A stretch of 13,208 bases of DNA from Comamonadaceae bacterium (lineage in GTDB: Bacteria; Pseudomonadota; Gammaproteobacteria; Burkholderiales; Burkholderiaceae_C): NCBI GenBank assembly GCA_947457975.1, contig CANGYC010000038.1:1-13208 (forward strand). The letters are read 5' to 3'. How positions within the stretch are numbered: position 1 is the stretch's first letter; each line of letters begins with the position of its first letter. The translations under genes and the position numbers were made by a program. The notes beneath the pieces were generated by a model. It was not told the origin of the DNA. It ran no database searches and saw only the letters and a list, made by a program, of their open reading frames with translations. This document shows positions 1-6,600 of the stretch, piece by piece.

Positions 1-46
1 ATTCGTAATGAGAAGGTCGGGTGTTCGATTCATCTCTCCGGCACCA
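1..46 (+). tRNA. tRNA-Thr (anticodon CGU), 3' part only
   Basis: The window opens inside the anticodon arm. The seven-base anticodon loop at 2-8 (TTCGTAA) places the anticodon CGT at 4-6, which reads the threonine codon ACG. The T arm follows: stem GGGTG at 19-23, loop TTCGATT at 24-30 and stem CATCT at 31-35. The 3' acceptor strand CTCCGGC ends at 42, followed by discriminator A and an encoded CCA ending at 46. The anticodon-loop region closely resembles E. coli thrW. The 5' half lies outside the window, so the acceptor and D-arm pairings cannot be checked. Confidence 0.93.
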
Positions 47-51
47 CATTC

Positions 52-79
52 AAGCCCAGCCTCCCAGGCTGGGCTTTTT
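52..79 (+). terminator. Intrinsic terminator of the tRNA-Thr transcript
   Basis: An 11-bp perfect stem (AAGCCCAGCCT at 52-62 and AGGCTGGGCTT at 66-76) with a three-base CCC loop runs into a T tract ending at 79. It begins five bases after the tRNA CCA end, so it is the natural 3' end of the tRNA transcript. Confidence 0.92.
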
Positions 80-80
80 G

Positions 81-108
81 CTTCCTGGCCCTTACTTCCT
101 GGCCCTCA
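81..108 (+). repeat. Two-copy 14-bp tandem repeat after the tRNA terminator
   Basis: Positions 81-94 and 95-108 carry the same 14-bp unit, starting CTTCCTGGCCCT, with one mismatch (TA versus CA at the end). It lies directly after the terminator and about 60 bp before the hydrolase gene. It looks like a small local duplication; no function is evident. Confidence 0.7.
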
Positions 109-165
109 TGCAGCAAGGCGGCTCAGCCTTATCATGCGGGCAGCCCACTTCTGAGGAGCCACAGG

Positions 166-1005
166 ATGCGCAAGACTCTTCTTGCATTGGCAGCAGGTCT
201 GATCTTCTGCAGCACCGGCTTTGGCCAGGCCATTCCACTGCATGCCGAGGGGCTGCAGGAAGAATTGCTGGAGCTGAACATCGACGCCGGTGTCCAGCGC
301 GCTGTGCTCTCACGGCGCGGTGAAGCCAGCACCGCCACCCGGCTGATCGTGCTGCTGCCCGGTTACCCCTCGGTGGTGCGGCCCGAAATGGGCCAGGGTG
401 TGATGATGAACAGCCCGCTGCTGGGGAACTTTCTGATCAGGGCGCGCCGGCACCTGGTCACCGAGCAGACGCTGACGCTTTTGGTGGATTGCCACAGCAG
501 CCAGGGCGATGGCTGCCGGGCCGAGTACCAAGCCTCGCCGGAACGCTACCGCCACGTGATGGCGGCAGTCAACGCAGCACGGGCCAAGGCACCGTCAATT
601 CAGCAGGTCTACCTGCTGTCCACCAGCATGGGCAGCATTTCATCGGGCTTTCTGCCCCGGCACGGACCCGGTCAATTCGCAGGGGCCATTCACACGGCCG
701 CCATCGACCCCACGGCGCCCCACTCCTACCCCCAGCTGGCGCGGCTGAACTACGGCGAACTCAAGCTGCCTCAGGCCTTCATTCACCACGTGGAAGACCC
801 CTGCTCCGTCACCTCCTACGGCTACATCCGCTCGGTGGCCGAGCGGCACCAGATCCCGCTGATTTCGGTGCGCGGCGGCGGCGACTTCCGGGGCCAGCCC
901 TGCCAGGCCTTCACCCAACACGGCTTCCGGAACAAGGAAGTGGCCGTCATGAAGCACGTGCTCAAGCTGGTGCAGGGCGGTGCTTGGGTGTCTGAAGACC
1001 TCTAA
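166..1005 (+). CDS. Secreted alpha/beta-hydrolase-like protein
   Basis: The 279-residue protein begins with a likely Sec signal peptide (residues 1-22, basic MRK, hydrophobic core, possible cleavage after GQA). The mature part resembles an alpha/beta hydrolase: strand and turn LIVLLPGYPS at 60-69 (oxyanion region), a nucleophile elbow STSMGS at 152-157 with Ser154 as candidate nucleophile, a candidate acid in HHVEDPC (Asp211), and a candidate His252 in TQHGF. The elbow has Ser where the usual first Gly sits. Four mature cysteines (109, 117, 213, 246) could form disulfides, consistent with periplasmic location. The ATG at 166 is chosen because GAGGAG at 153-158 is a good ribosome binding site and the signal peptide follows at once. 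The gene is probably a single transcription unit; the next gene has its own AT-rich leader. Substrate is unknown. The fold assignment is from motif order, not from a recognised named family. Confidence 0.8.
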   Translation: MRKTLLALAAGLIFCSTGFGQAIPLHAEGLQEELLELNIDAGVQRAVLSRRGEASTATRLIVLLPGYPSVVRPEMGQGVMMNSPLLGNFLIRARRHLVTEQTLTLLVDCHSSQGDGCRAEYQASPERYRHVMAAVNAARAKAPSIQQVYLLSTSMGSISSGFLPRHGPGQFAGAIHTAAIDPTAPHSYPQLARLNYGELKLPQAFIHHVEDPCSVTSYGYIRSVAERHQIPLISVRGGGDFRGQPCQAFTQHGFRNKEVAVMKHVLKLVQGGAWVSEDL

Positions 1006-1142
1006 GGCCTGCCACCCTTTCCTCTGTTTTTTACGGTTTGGCGCCACGGCCCCCCGCGCGGCCGGGCGGGAATGCACTTGCTTATTGATCGTTGTATCAT
1101 TTGCATTTAGTTACCATTTTTAAAACATAAAGGAATTCAAAC

Positions 1143-1784
1143 ATGGGCAGTTTCAGTGTGTGGCATGGGGCAATCGTGCTGCTGATCGTCGTTCTGGCTC
1201 TGTTGATTCCCAGCCTGCTCGGCGGGGGCGCACGGGGCGCGCTGGTGGTCAAAAAGTTCTTCCACAGCGCCACCCCACGAGAGGATGGCGTGTACGTGGA
1301 AATCGTGGGCCGGCAAAGCGGGCTGATCGCCTGGCTTTTGGCCCTGCTCAAGATCGACCCGACCCTGGAGATGCGCGTGCGCTACACCAAGGTGGAGTAC
1401 ATGGTCTCCAACTTCTCGGGCTTTAACCGGGTGGTGCTACCCATTGAATCGGTGGCCACCATCTTCTTCGGAGTCAGCCGCCCCTGGGTGCAGGCCATCA
1501 TCTGGCTCCTGCTCTTTCTGGGCGGCGCCTGGTTCGCCGCCGAGCTGGGCAGCACCCCCGCCGTGCTGGGCCTGATTGCGCTGGGCCTGCTGGTGGCCAT
1601 CCTGGTGTTTGTGCTCAACCGGCAGCGGACCATTGGCTTTACCGACGTCACGGGCGAGACCTACCGCCTCGTGCTCAAGCGCTCAGTGATCGAAGGCCGT
1701 GAAATCACGGAGCAGACCCTGGACGAGATCTCCCGCATCGTGCTGGCCCTGGTGGATGAGCACAAGAAACCCCAGCGCAGCTGA
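1143..1784 (+). CDS. Three-helix membrane protein of unknown function with TatA-like N-terminus
   Basis: The 213-residue protein has a predicted membrane segment at about 8-28, a soluble stretch at 32-112, two adjacent helices at about 115-134 and 138-158, and a C-terminal cytoplasmic tail of about 55 residues that looks helical. The first eight residues (MGSFSVWH) followed by IVLLIVV strongly resemble the start of the TatA translocase subunit of this bacterial group, but the rest (GRQSGLIAWLL, then IDPT, then VVLPIESV) does not look like TatA. The soluble part resembles a small beta-rich membrane-associated domain, possibly PH-like; this is tentative. The ATG at 1143 has AAAGGA just upstream (1129-1134). 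The next gene starts seven bases after this stop, so the two are almost certainly co-transcribed. I do not recognise a characterised homologue. Confidence 0.85.
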   Translation: MGSFSVWHGAIVLLIVVLALLIPSLLGGGARGALVVKKFFHSATPREDGVYVEIVGRQSGLIAWLLALLKIDPTLEMRVRYTKVEYMVSNFSGFNRVVLPIESVATIFFGVSRPWVQAIIWLLLFLGGAWFAAELGSTPAVLGLIALGLLVAILVFVLNRQRTIGFTDVTGETYRLVLKRSVIEGREITEQTLDEISRIVLALVDEHKKPQRS

Positions 1785-1791
1785 GCGCACC

Positions 1792-2460
1792 ATGAACGAG
1801 ACCACTTCGCCTGAGCTGAACCTGCAGGAGCCTCAGGGCCCTGCGCTGGAGCTGGATGCGGCCCCTCCGAGAAACCTGAAGTCCGATTCGGGGACACCCC
1901 TGGCCGTGGGTGTCCTGGCCGTGATCGCCCTGCTGGCCGCCCTGCTGCTGGTGCCCATGAGCCGAGATACCGAGTCGGGGTCGATGGCCGATGCATCGCC
2001 AACCATGGGCTGGCTAGACGCCCTGCGCCGGCTCCTGCCCGGCCAGGACGACGACGCTGACGATGTGGAGATCAGCATGCCCGAGGCGAGCCCCGCCCCG
2101 GGTGCCGACCCCTTCGCAGTGCCGCAGCTGAGGGCACTCAAGGGCCAGTCCTGCCTCAATTACCTACCCGGGGGCAATACCACCGCCGTCCGCCAGGCTG
2201 TAGCCGACCTGCTGTGGGAAAAGCTCGACGACAGCGTTCAGGCGGTGATGCTGGAGCGGCTTGAGATGTGCACCCCCTTCGAGGCCGTCAGCGGGGACGT
2301 GATCAGCGCCGGTGGCTGCCGCAAGGGAGAATGCGGCCGAAATGACGCGAGCTTTTACATCAACACCCAGGGCAAGGTGGCGGTTGATTACCGCGTGGAC
2401 GGCGTCTGTAACCAGGCCACGGAAGACGGCTTCACCCAGACTCGCCTGCTGTGCCAGTAA
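1792..2460 (+). CDS. Single-pass membrane protein with Cys-rich C-terminal domain, function unknown
   Basis: The 222-residue protein has an N-terminal cytoplasmic stretch rich in Pro and Glu (1-35), one transmembrane helix at about 37-56, and an acidic, low-complexity linker (about 85-110 with DDDADD). The C-terminal domain (about 113-222) carries six cysteines at 121, 160, 176, 181, 206 and 221. If the helix is oriented N-in/C-out, this domain is periplasmic and three disulfides are possible; that is an inference. The start at 1792 is preferred over an in-frame ATG at 1699 because the longer version overlaps 86 bp of the preceding gene and adds an arginine-rich, unnatural-looking N-terminus. 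No strong Shine-Dalgarno precedes 1792. With the seven-base gap from the upstream stop, this suggests translational coupling to the preceding membrane protein. No known family is recognised. Confidence 0.85.
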   Translation: MNETTSPELNLQEPQGPALELDAAPPRNLKSDSGTPLAVGVLAVIALLAALLLVPMSRDTESGSMADASPTMGWLDALRRLLPGQDDDADDVEISMPEASPAPGADPFAVPQLRALKGQSCLNYLPGGNTTAVRQAVADLLWEKLDDSVQAVMLERLEMCTPFEAVSGDVISAGGCRKGECGRNDASFYINTQGKVAVDYRVDGVCNQATEDGFTQTRLLCQ

Positions 2461-2479
2461 AACCGGCAGGTCCTGAAGC

Positions 2480-3316
2480 TCAGGCCCCGAAGCCGTAAAG
2501 GCGGCTGGGGTTGTCCACCAGCACCTGGCGGCGAGCCTCGGGCGAGGCGAGCCAGCCTTCGCGCTCCTGCACCAGCTGCTGCGAGGCGATCGCGCGGTAG
2601 GCACTCACCTCCAGCCGATGCCTGCCCGGCTCGCGGTTGGTGTGGGGCCAGTCGCTGGCCCAAAGCAGGCGGTCAGGGCGCAGCTGCAGCCAGTGCAGCG
2701 CCAGCGCTTTCAGCTCTCTGGCTGCCAGCGGTACGCGGTAGCTGGCCGAGAGCTTGATGTAGACCTCGCCGCGCGCCAGCTTGTCCGCCACCGCCTGGCG
2801 CAAGCCCGCCTCCGCAGCCACGTCGTTCCACAGCGCAAAGTGGTCCAGCACCACCGGCACGGGCAAGGGCCCGGCCTCGTTCATGCCCTCCACCACGGCC
2901 TGCAGCGGCGCGTACACCTGCAGGTGCCAGCCCAGGCCCGCGATGCGAGGCGCCCAGTGCGACAGCTCCTGCGCCAAGGCTGCCGCCTGCGCCTGGCCGG
3001 CGCTTTCCAGGTTGATGCGAATGCCCCGCACGCCCTGCACATGCCAGGCCTGCAGCGTCGCCGCAGAGACCGCGCGGTCTGGTACGGCCACGCCGCGCGC
3101 GGCGCCCTTCATATCGGCCAGGGCATCGAGCAGGCAGCGGTTGTCAGTGCCATACACACTGGGCTGGATGATAACGGCGCTATCCAGTGCCTGACGCTGA
3201 AGATGCGCCTGCAGCTGCGCCACCGAGGCTGGGCCGGGTGTGTAGTGGCGCCCCTCCACCATGGGGTAGCGCGCGGCCTCCCCGATCACATGCACATGCG
3301 TGTCGCAGCCCGTCAT
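2480..3316 (-). CDS. Amidohydrolase-2 family hydrolase, LigI-like
   Basis: The 278-residue protein is a complete metal-dependent TIM-barrel hydrolase of the amidohydrolase-2 family, which includes the lactonase LigI that opens 2-pyrone-4,6-dicarboxylate. Visible hallmarks are DTHVHV with His7 and His9 at the N-terminus, GWHLQVY (His131), VLDHFA (His159), a KLSASYR strand (Lys188), and WASDWPHTN with catalytic Asp222 and His225. NPSRLYGF near the C-terminus is typical of the family end. The hydrolysis product would be a carboxylate, but the substrate cannot be inferred; LigI-type lactones are one option. It lies 14 bp downstream of the dehydrogenase gene on the same strand and is the last gene of that transcript. 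No strong Shine-Dalgarno is seen before the ATG. The plus-strand gene before it ends 19 bp away, in convergent orientation. Confidence 0.92.
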   Translation of the reverse strand: MTGCDTHVHVIGEAARYPMVEGRHYTPGPASVAQLQAHLQRQALDSAVIIQPSVYGTDNRCLLDALADMKGAARGVAVPDRAVSAATLQAWHVQGVRGIRINLESAGQAQAAALAQELSHWAPRIAGLGWHLQVYAPLQAVVEGMNEAGPLPVPVVLDHFALWNDVAAEAGLRQAVADKLARGEVYIKLSASYRVPLAARELKALALHWLQLRPDRLLWASDWPHTNREPGRHRLEVSAYRAIASQQLVQEREGWLASPEARRQVLVDNPSRLYGFGA

Positions 3317-3330
3317 GGCTTGGCCCGGGC

Positions 3331-4389
3331 TCAGGCGAGGAGGCGGCGCACCAGCGCCTGCCCGGCTTCGCGGGTGCCGAGCTGGCCGCCTACATCGCGC
3401 GTGGACTCACGCGCCGCCACGCAGGCCTCGACCGCCTGCTCGATGGCCTGGGCAGCCTCAAGATACTCGCCACGGCCGCTTTTTTGCGCGTACCACGCCA
3501 GCAGCATGGCCGCCGACAGCACCTGCGACAAGGGGTTGGCCAGGTTCTGGCCGGCGATGTCAGGGGCCGAGCCATGCGCGGCCTGGCCCATGGCGTGCTG
3601 GGCCCCCATGTTGAGCGAGCCGCCCAGGCCGAGGCTGCCGGAGAGCTCGGCTGTGAGGTCCGAGAGGATGTCGCCAAACATGTTGGTGGTGACGATCACG
3701 TCAAAACGCTCAGGCGCACGCACGGCGTGGGCCATCATGGCATCGACGATGAAGTCGTCGACCGTCACATCAGGAAAATCGGCTGCGACTTTGCGGCACT
3801 CGTCCAAGAACATGCCATCGGTGACCTTGAGCACATTGGCCTTGTGCACCAGGGTCAGGTGCTTACGCCGTTGGCGAGCCAGCTCGAAAGCACTGCGCGC
3901 AATGCGCTCGCAGCACAAGCGCGTGATGCGGCGCAGCGAGATGGAGACATCGGGCGTGACCAGGATCTCGCTGCCGCCAGACTCCATGTTGCGGTCGGCA
4001 TAAAAGCCTTCGGTGTTCTCGCGCACGACCACCAGGTCGAAGGCGCCGGTCAGGGTGGGAATGCCCTCGTAGGTGCGGGCGGGCCGGATGTTGGCGTACA
4101 GGTCCAGGCTCTTACGGAAAAACTTGGAGGGGTTGATCTCGCCCTTGGCCTCGTCCTTGAATTCGTAGGTGGCCATGGGGCCGAGCATCAGGCCGTCGGC
4201 CGCTTTGACCTTTTCCAGCAAGGCCGGTGTGACGGTGGCGCCATGCAGGCGCAGGCTGTCGTGGCCGGCCACGTCGTGGTGCAGGTCCAGCGCGAGCTTG
4301 AAGCGGCGGGCTGCGGCCTGCACCACCTCCACGGCCACGGCCATGGTTTCAGGGCCGATACCGTCCCCGGGAATGACAACGATCTTCAT
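3331..4389 (-). CDS. Isocitrate/isopropylmalate dehydrogenase family protein
   Basis: The 352-residue protein is a full-length NAD(P)-dependent beta-decarboxylating dehydrogenase acting on a 2-hydroxyacid with a second carboxylate (isopropylmalate, isocitrate, homoisocitrate or tartrate type). Motifs in order are GDGIGPE (8-14), the substrate helix ending RKSLDLYANIRP (Arg92 and Arg102), VVRENTEGFY (Arg123, Tyr130), HKANVLKVTDG (Lys183), VDAM (Asp216), TTNMFGDILSDL (Asp240, Asp244) and HGSAPDIAGQ followed by ANP. Asp277 in APD is the residue expected for NAD rather than NADP use. The substrate helix is neither the isopropylmalate type nor the classical isocitrate type, so no gene symbol is given. 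It is not next to leuC or leuD, which argues for a catabolic rather than leucine-biosynthetic role. The ATG lacks a clear Shine-Dalgarno. A terminator-like hairpin separates it from the upstream binding-protein gene. Confidence 0.93.
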   Translation of the reverse strand: MKIVVIPGDGIGPETMAVAVEVVQAAARRFKLALDLHHDVAGHDSLRLHGATVTPALLEKVKAADGLMLGPMATYEFKDEAKGEINPSKFFRKSLDLYANIRPARTYEGIPTLTGAFDLVVVRENTEGFYADRNMESGGSEILVTPDVSISLRRITRLCCERIARSAFELARQRRKHLTLVHKANVLKVTDGMFLDECRKVAADFPDVTVDDFIVDAMMAHAVRAPERFDVIVTTNMFGDILSDLTAELSGSLGLGGSLNMGAQHAMGQAAHGSAPDIAGQNLANPLSQVLSAAMLLAWYAQKSGRGEYLEAAQAIEQAVEACVAARESTRDVGGQLGTREAGQALVRRLLA

Positions 4390-4409
4390 GTTGGAACAAA
4401 GGTGGGCTG

Positions 4410-4439
4410 AAAAAAAGCAGGGCCATGAGGCCCTGCTTT
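4410..4439 (-). terminator. Strong intrinsic terminator between binding-protein and dehydrogenase genes
   Basis: Read on the minus strand, an 11-bp perfect stem (AAAGCAGGGCC and GGCCCTGCTTT) with a four-base loop is followed by a run of T. It starts just after the stop of the binding-protein gene and ends about 20 bp before the dehydrogenase ATG. It should reduce expression of the two downstream genes unless there is read-through. I see no convincing promoter between the terminator and the dehydrogenase start. Confidence 0.9.
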
Positions 4440-4461
4440 GAAAAGAAGTCGGACCAAGGCC

Positions 4462-5445
4462 TCAGTCAATCTTGATGTTCGCGTCGCGAATGAGCTTGTC
4501 GTACTTGGCAGCCTCGGCGCGAACATAGTCCACAAACTCCGCCGGTGTGTTGCGCGGCACGGCCAGGCCGTCGGCTTCGAAGCGTGTACGAATCTCCGGG
4601 CTGGCCATGATGGCGTTGACCTCGCGGTTGACCAGGTCGATCGCGCTCTGGGGCGTACCGGCCGGCGCGAACAGACCACCCCAGAGGGTGTAGCTGAAGC
4701 CCGGCAGACCCGACTCGGCCACCGTGGGCACGTTGGGCAGGGAAGCAATGCGCTGCGGCGTGGTCACAGCCAGGGCCTTGAGCTTGCCGCCCTTGATCTG
4801 GGGCATGGCGGCCGAGGCGCTGCTGAAGAAGGCCTGCAAGCGGCCAGCCATCAGGTCGTTCAGGAGCGGGCCCACGCCCTTGTAGGGCACGTGGATCATG
4901 TTCAGCTTGGCGCCCAGGCCCAAGGCCACGGCCGACAAATGGCCCGGGGTGCCGGCACCCACGGAGCCATAGCTGTACTCGCCCGGCCGCGCCTGGGCCA
5001 GGCGGATGAACTCTTGCACGGTGTTGTAGGGCGCATCGGCTGGGGCCAGCATCACCAGCGGGGCATTGCCGATCAGCACCACCGGCACCAGCTCCTTGAT
5101 CGGGTCGTAGCCCAGGTCTTTCATGATCAGGCGGTTCACCACCATCTCGCCCGTCTGGCCGAGAAAGAGGGTGTAGCCGTCATTCCTGGACTTAGCCGCC
5201 ACGCGGGTGCCCACGGTGCCCGACACACCCGGCCTGTTGTCCACGACAAAGGGCTGCTTGAGCGAGGTCTGCAGGCGCTCGCCGACCAGGCGCGCAAACA
5301 CATCACCCTGCCCGCCGGGGGCATAGGCCACGATGATGGAGACGGACTTGGCCGGGTAGGCCTCCGTCTGGGCCCACAGCGAGGGGGCGAAGGCCATGGC
5401 CAAACAAGGGATCAAGCGTACAAGCCGGCGAACGATGGAAGGCAT
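4462..5445 (-). CDS. Bug/TctC-family periplasmic substrate-binding protein
   Basis: The 327-residue protein is a tripartite tricarboxylate transporter (TTT) type extracytoplasmic receptor. A signal peptide covers about 1-25 (cleavage near LWA-QT). The first ligand-binding loop is YAPGGQGDVFARLVG (41-55) with the typical GG and Asp48; VVDNRPGVSG then DGYTL is the second family signature, and VPYKG and LPNVPTVAESG follow in the expected places. Such proteins deliver carboxylates, aromatic acids, amino acids or amides to TctA/TctB membrane subunits, or act as sensors. No TctA or TctB gene is present in the window, so it is an orphan receptor or uses a shared permease. It follows the PuuE-like gene by 125 bp. 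The ATG at 5445 is the only good start before the signal peptide, although no Shine-Dalgarno is visible. Confidence 0.95.
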   Translation of the reverse strand: MPSIVRRLVRLIPCLAMAFAPSLWAQTEAYPAKSVSIIVAYAPGGQGDVFARLVGERLQTSLKQPFVVDNRPGVSGTVGTRVAAKSRNDGYTLFLGQTGEMVVNRLIMKDLGYDPIKELVPVVLIGNAPLVMLAPADAPYNTVQEFIRLAQARPGEYSYGSVGAGTPGHLSAVALGLGAKLNMIHVPYKGVGPLLNDLMAGRLQAFFSSASAAMPQIKGGKLKALAVTTPQRIASLPNVPTVAESGLPGFSYTLWGGLFAPAGTPQSAIDLVNREVNAIMASPEIRTRFEADGLAVPRNTPAEFVDYVRAEAAKYDKLIRDANIKID

Positions 5446-5478
5446 GGGGTGTGCAGAAGTGGTGGAAACGAAAAGATT

Positions 5479-5492
5479 CTAAGAACTCTTAG
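5479..5492. promoter_or_regulatory. Perfect 6-2-6 palindrome upstream of the binding-protein gene
   Basis: CTAAGA, AC, TCTTAG forms a perfect inverted repeat in the 125-bp gap before the minus-strand binding-protein gene, about 35 bp from its ATG. On the minus strand it overlaps a possible -10 hexamer (TAGAAT, 5481 down to 5476), but there is no good -35. It could be an operator for an internal promoter or a processing site; neither is proven. Confidence 0.4.
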
Positions 5493-5570
5493 TATGTGGG
5501 CGACTGGTGCTTTCCATGAGCAGCCTGGCGCTCAGGATAGTGGCCAGGCTGCGCCGCCATAGCGAACGCT

Positions 5571-6479
5571 TCAGCTGCCCGGGATGATGCCCGGCGGCAG
5601 GCTGTAGCAGTAGTCGGCAATCTCGCCGGGGCGCGCCAGCCACATCCGGTCGCGGTGAGGGCTTTGCAGGCAGTGCTGCAGGGCCTTGCGCAGCAGGCGC
5701 AGGCGGAAGGGCTGGCCGAAGATGTTGGTGTGCACCGTGATGTTCATCACCAGCGGGTGCGTACGGCACTGCTCGATCATCTCGTCGAACTGGTTGACGA
5801 TCATGTCGCAGAACTCGCTGGCATCCTGCTTGCGGTGCGTGATGACCTGCGAATCGTTGATCTCGATGGGATAGGGCACCGAGAGGATGGGGCCGCTGCG
5901 GGTGCGCATCCAGATGGGCTGGTCGTCCATGGGCCAGTCCATCAGGTACTTGAAGCCGGCCTCCTTGAGCAGGTCCGGGGTGTGCGCCGTCTCGTAGGCG
6001 CCCGAGCCCATCCAGCCTGTGGGCGCCTTGCCCTCGTGGGCCACGAAAGCCTGAATCACGTCCTGCAGGATGCGCTCCTCGTCGGCCTCCCACATGCCGC
6101 GGTGGTTCTCGGCGTTGGTGCGGCCGTGGCCGATGAACTCGTCGCCGCGGCGACGAATTTCATCCATGATCTGCGGCGCATACTCGTAGAGCAGGCTGTT
6201 GACGTTGTGCCCCGCGGGAATCTTCAGCTCGTCCAGTAGATCAAACAGACGCCAGACGCCAATGCGGTTGCCGTAGTCGCGCCAGGCGAAGTTGCGATGG
6301 GTCTGCGGCTCGCCTGTCTTGGCCGGGTCGTGGCCATTGCCCGCACCAAAGGCAAAGCACTCGATGTTGGTGGTCACCACGAAGGCCAGGCGCGCACCGC
6401 CGGGCCAGTCGTAGTCCTTGCGCTCGGGAAGGGGAATGTAGTCGTAGCGGCTGTGGCGCGGCAGCAGGGGGCGGGGCAT
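5571..6479 (-). CDS. PuuE-like polysaccharide deacetylase family hydrolase
   Basis: The 302-residue protein belongs to the NodB/polysaccharide deacetylase fold, in the branch that includes the allantoinase PuuE. Features include PLPER then DWPGGARLAF (17-33), TTNIECFAFG (36-45), DYGNRIGVWRLFDLLDEL (68-85), GHGRTNAENHRGM (117-129, His118 and His126), GWMGSG, and a late TVHTNIFGQP with His250. The Asp-Asp dyad normal in NodB-type deacetylases is replaced by Asn-Ile-Glu at 38-40, as in the PuuE-like branch, so hydrolysis of a small cyclic amide or ureide is more likely than sugar deacetylation. I start at the ATG at 6479 because AGGAG stands eight bases upstream; an in-frame GTG 36 bp further up lacks this. 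It is the first gene of the minus-strand unit. The exact substrate is unknown, and allantoin is only one possibility. Confidence 0.9.
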   Translation of the reverse strand: MPRPLLPRHSRYDYIPLPERKDYDWPGGARLAFVVTTNIECFAFGAGNGHDPAKTGEPQTHRNFAWRDYGNRIGVWRLFDLLDELKIPAGHNVNSLLYEYAPQIMDEIRRRGDEFIGHGRTNAENHRGMWEADEERILQDVIQAFVAHEGKAPTGWMGSGAYETAHTPDLLKEAGFKYLMDWPMDDQPIWMRTRSGPILSVPYPIEINDSQVITHRKQDASEFCDMIVNQFDEMIEQCRTHPLVMNITVHTNIFGQPFRLRLLRKALQHCLQSPHRDRMWLARPGEIADYCYSLPPGIIPGS

Positions 6480-6487
6480 GCGGTGAT

Positions 6488-6492
6488 CTCCT
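6488..6492 (-). promoter_or_regulatory. Ribosome binding site fixing the start of the PuuE-like gene
   Basis: AGGAG on the minus strand lies eight bases before the ATG at 6479. It falls inside the longer reading frame that would begin with GTG at 6515, which is why the shorter protein is chosen. Confidence 0.85.
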
Positions 6493-6554
6493 GGTGATTG
6501 AAGTCTCCCGGGCACGCGCCTTGCATTCGGCTGCGCCCATAGACAGTGCGGCGC

Positions 6555-6584
6555 ATGCTACGTGGCGGCCCGGAAGAATGTCAA
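6555..6584 (-). promoter_or_regulatory. Sigma-70 promoter for the minus-strand catabolic genes
   Basis: On the minus strand a perfect -35 TTGACA (6584 down to 6579) is followed by an 18-bp spacer and TAGCAT (6560 down to 6555) as -10. Transcription would begin near 6548, giving a leader of about 70 nt before the ATG at 6479. Confidence 0.7.
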
Positions 6585-6600
6585 TTGATCACTTAATGTG

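Noticed and set aside
1..165. Integrative element attachment site at tRNA-Thr
   Set aside because: No integrase and no repeated tRNA 3' end elsewhere in the window.
1085..1113. Possible promoter TTGATC-17-TAGTTA before the three-helix membrane protein
   Set aside because: The region is AT-rich and a promoter is likely, but several weak hexamer pairs fit and none stands out.
2618..4410. Two long plus-strand open frames opposite the amidohydrolase and dehydrogenase genes
   Set aside because: They are His/Arg/Gly/Ala-rich with no family motifs and lie fully antisense to genes with clear catalytic signatures; GC-rich codon use creates such frames.
4440..4480. TTGACT hexamer on the minus strand as a -35 for the dehydrogenase gene
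   Set aside because: It sits at the end of the Bug gene and no -10-like hexamer occurs 16-19 bp downstream; the terminator follows.
4438..5562. Long plus-strand open frame opposite the first Bug gene
   Set aside because: Composition is antisense-like and the minus strand encodes a complete Bug receptor with a signal peptide.
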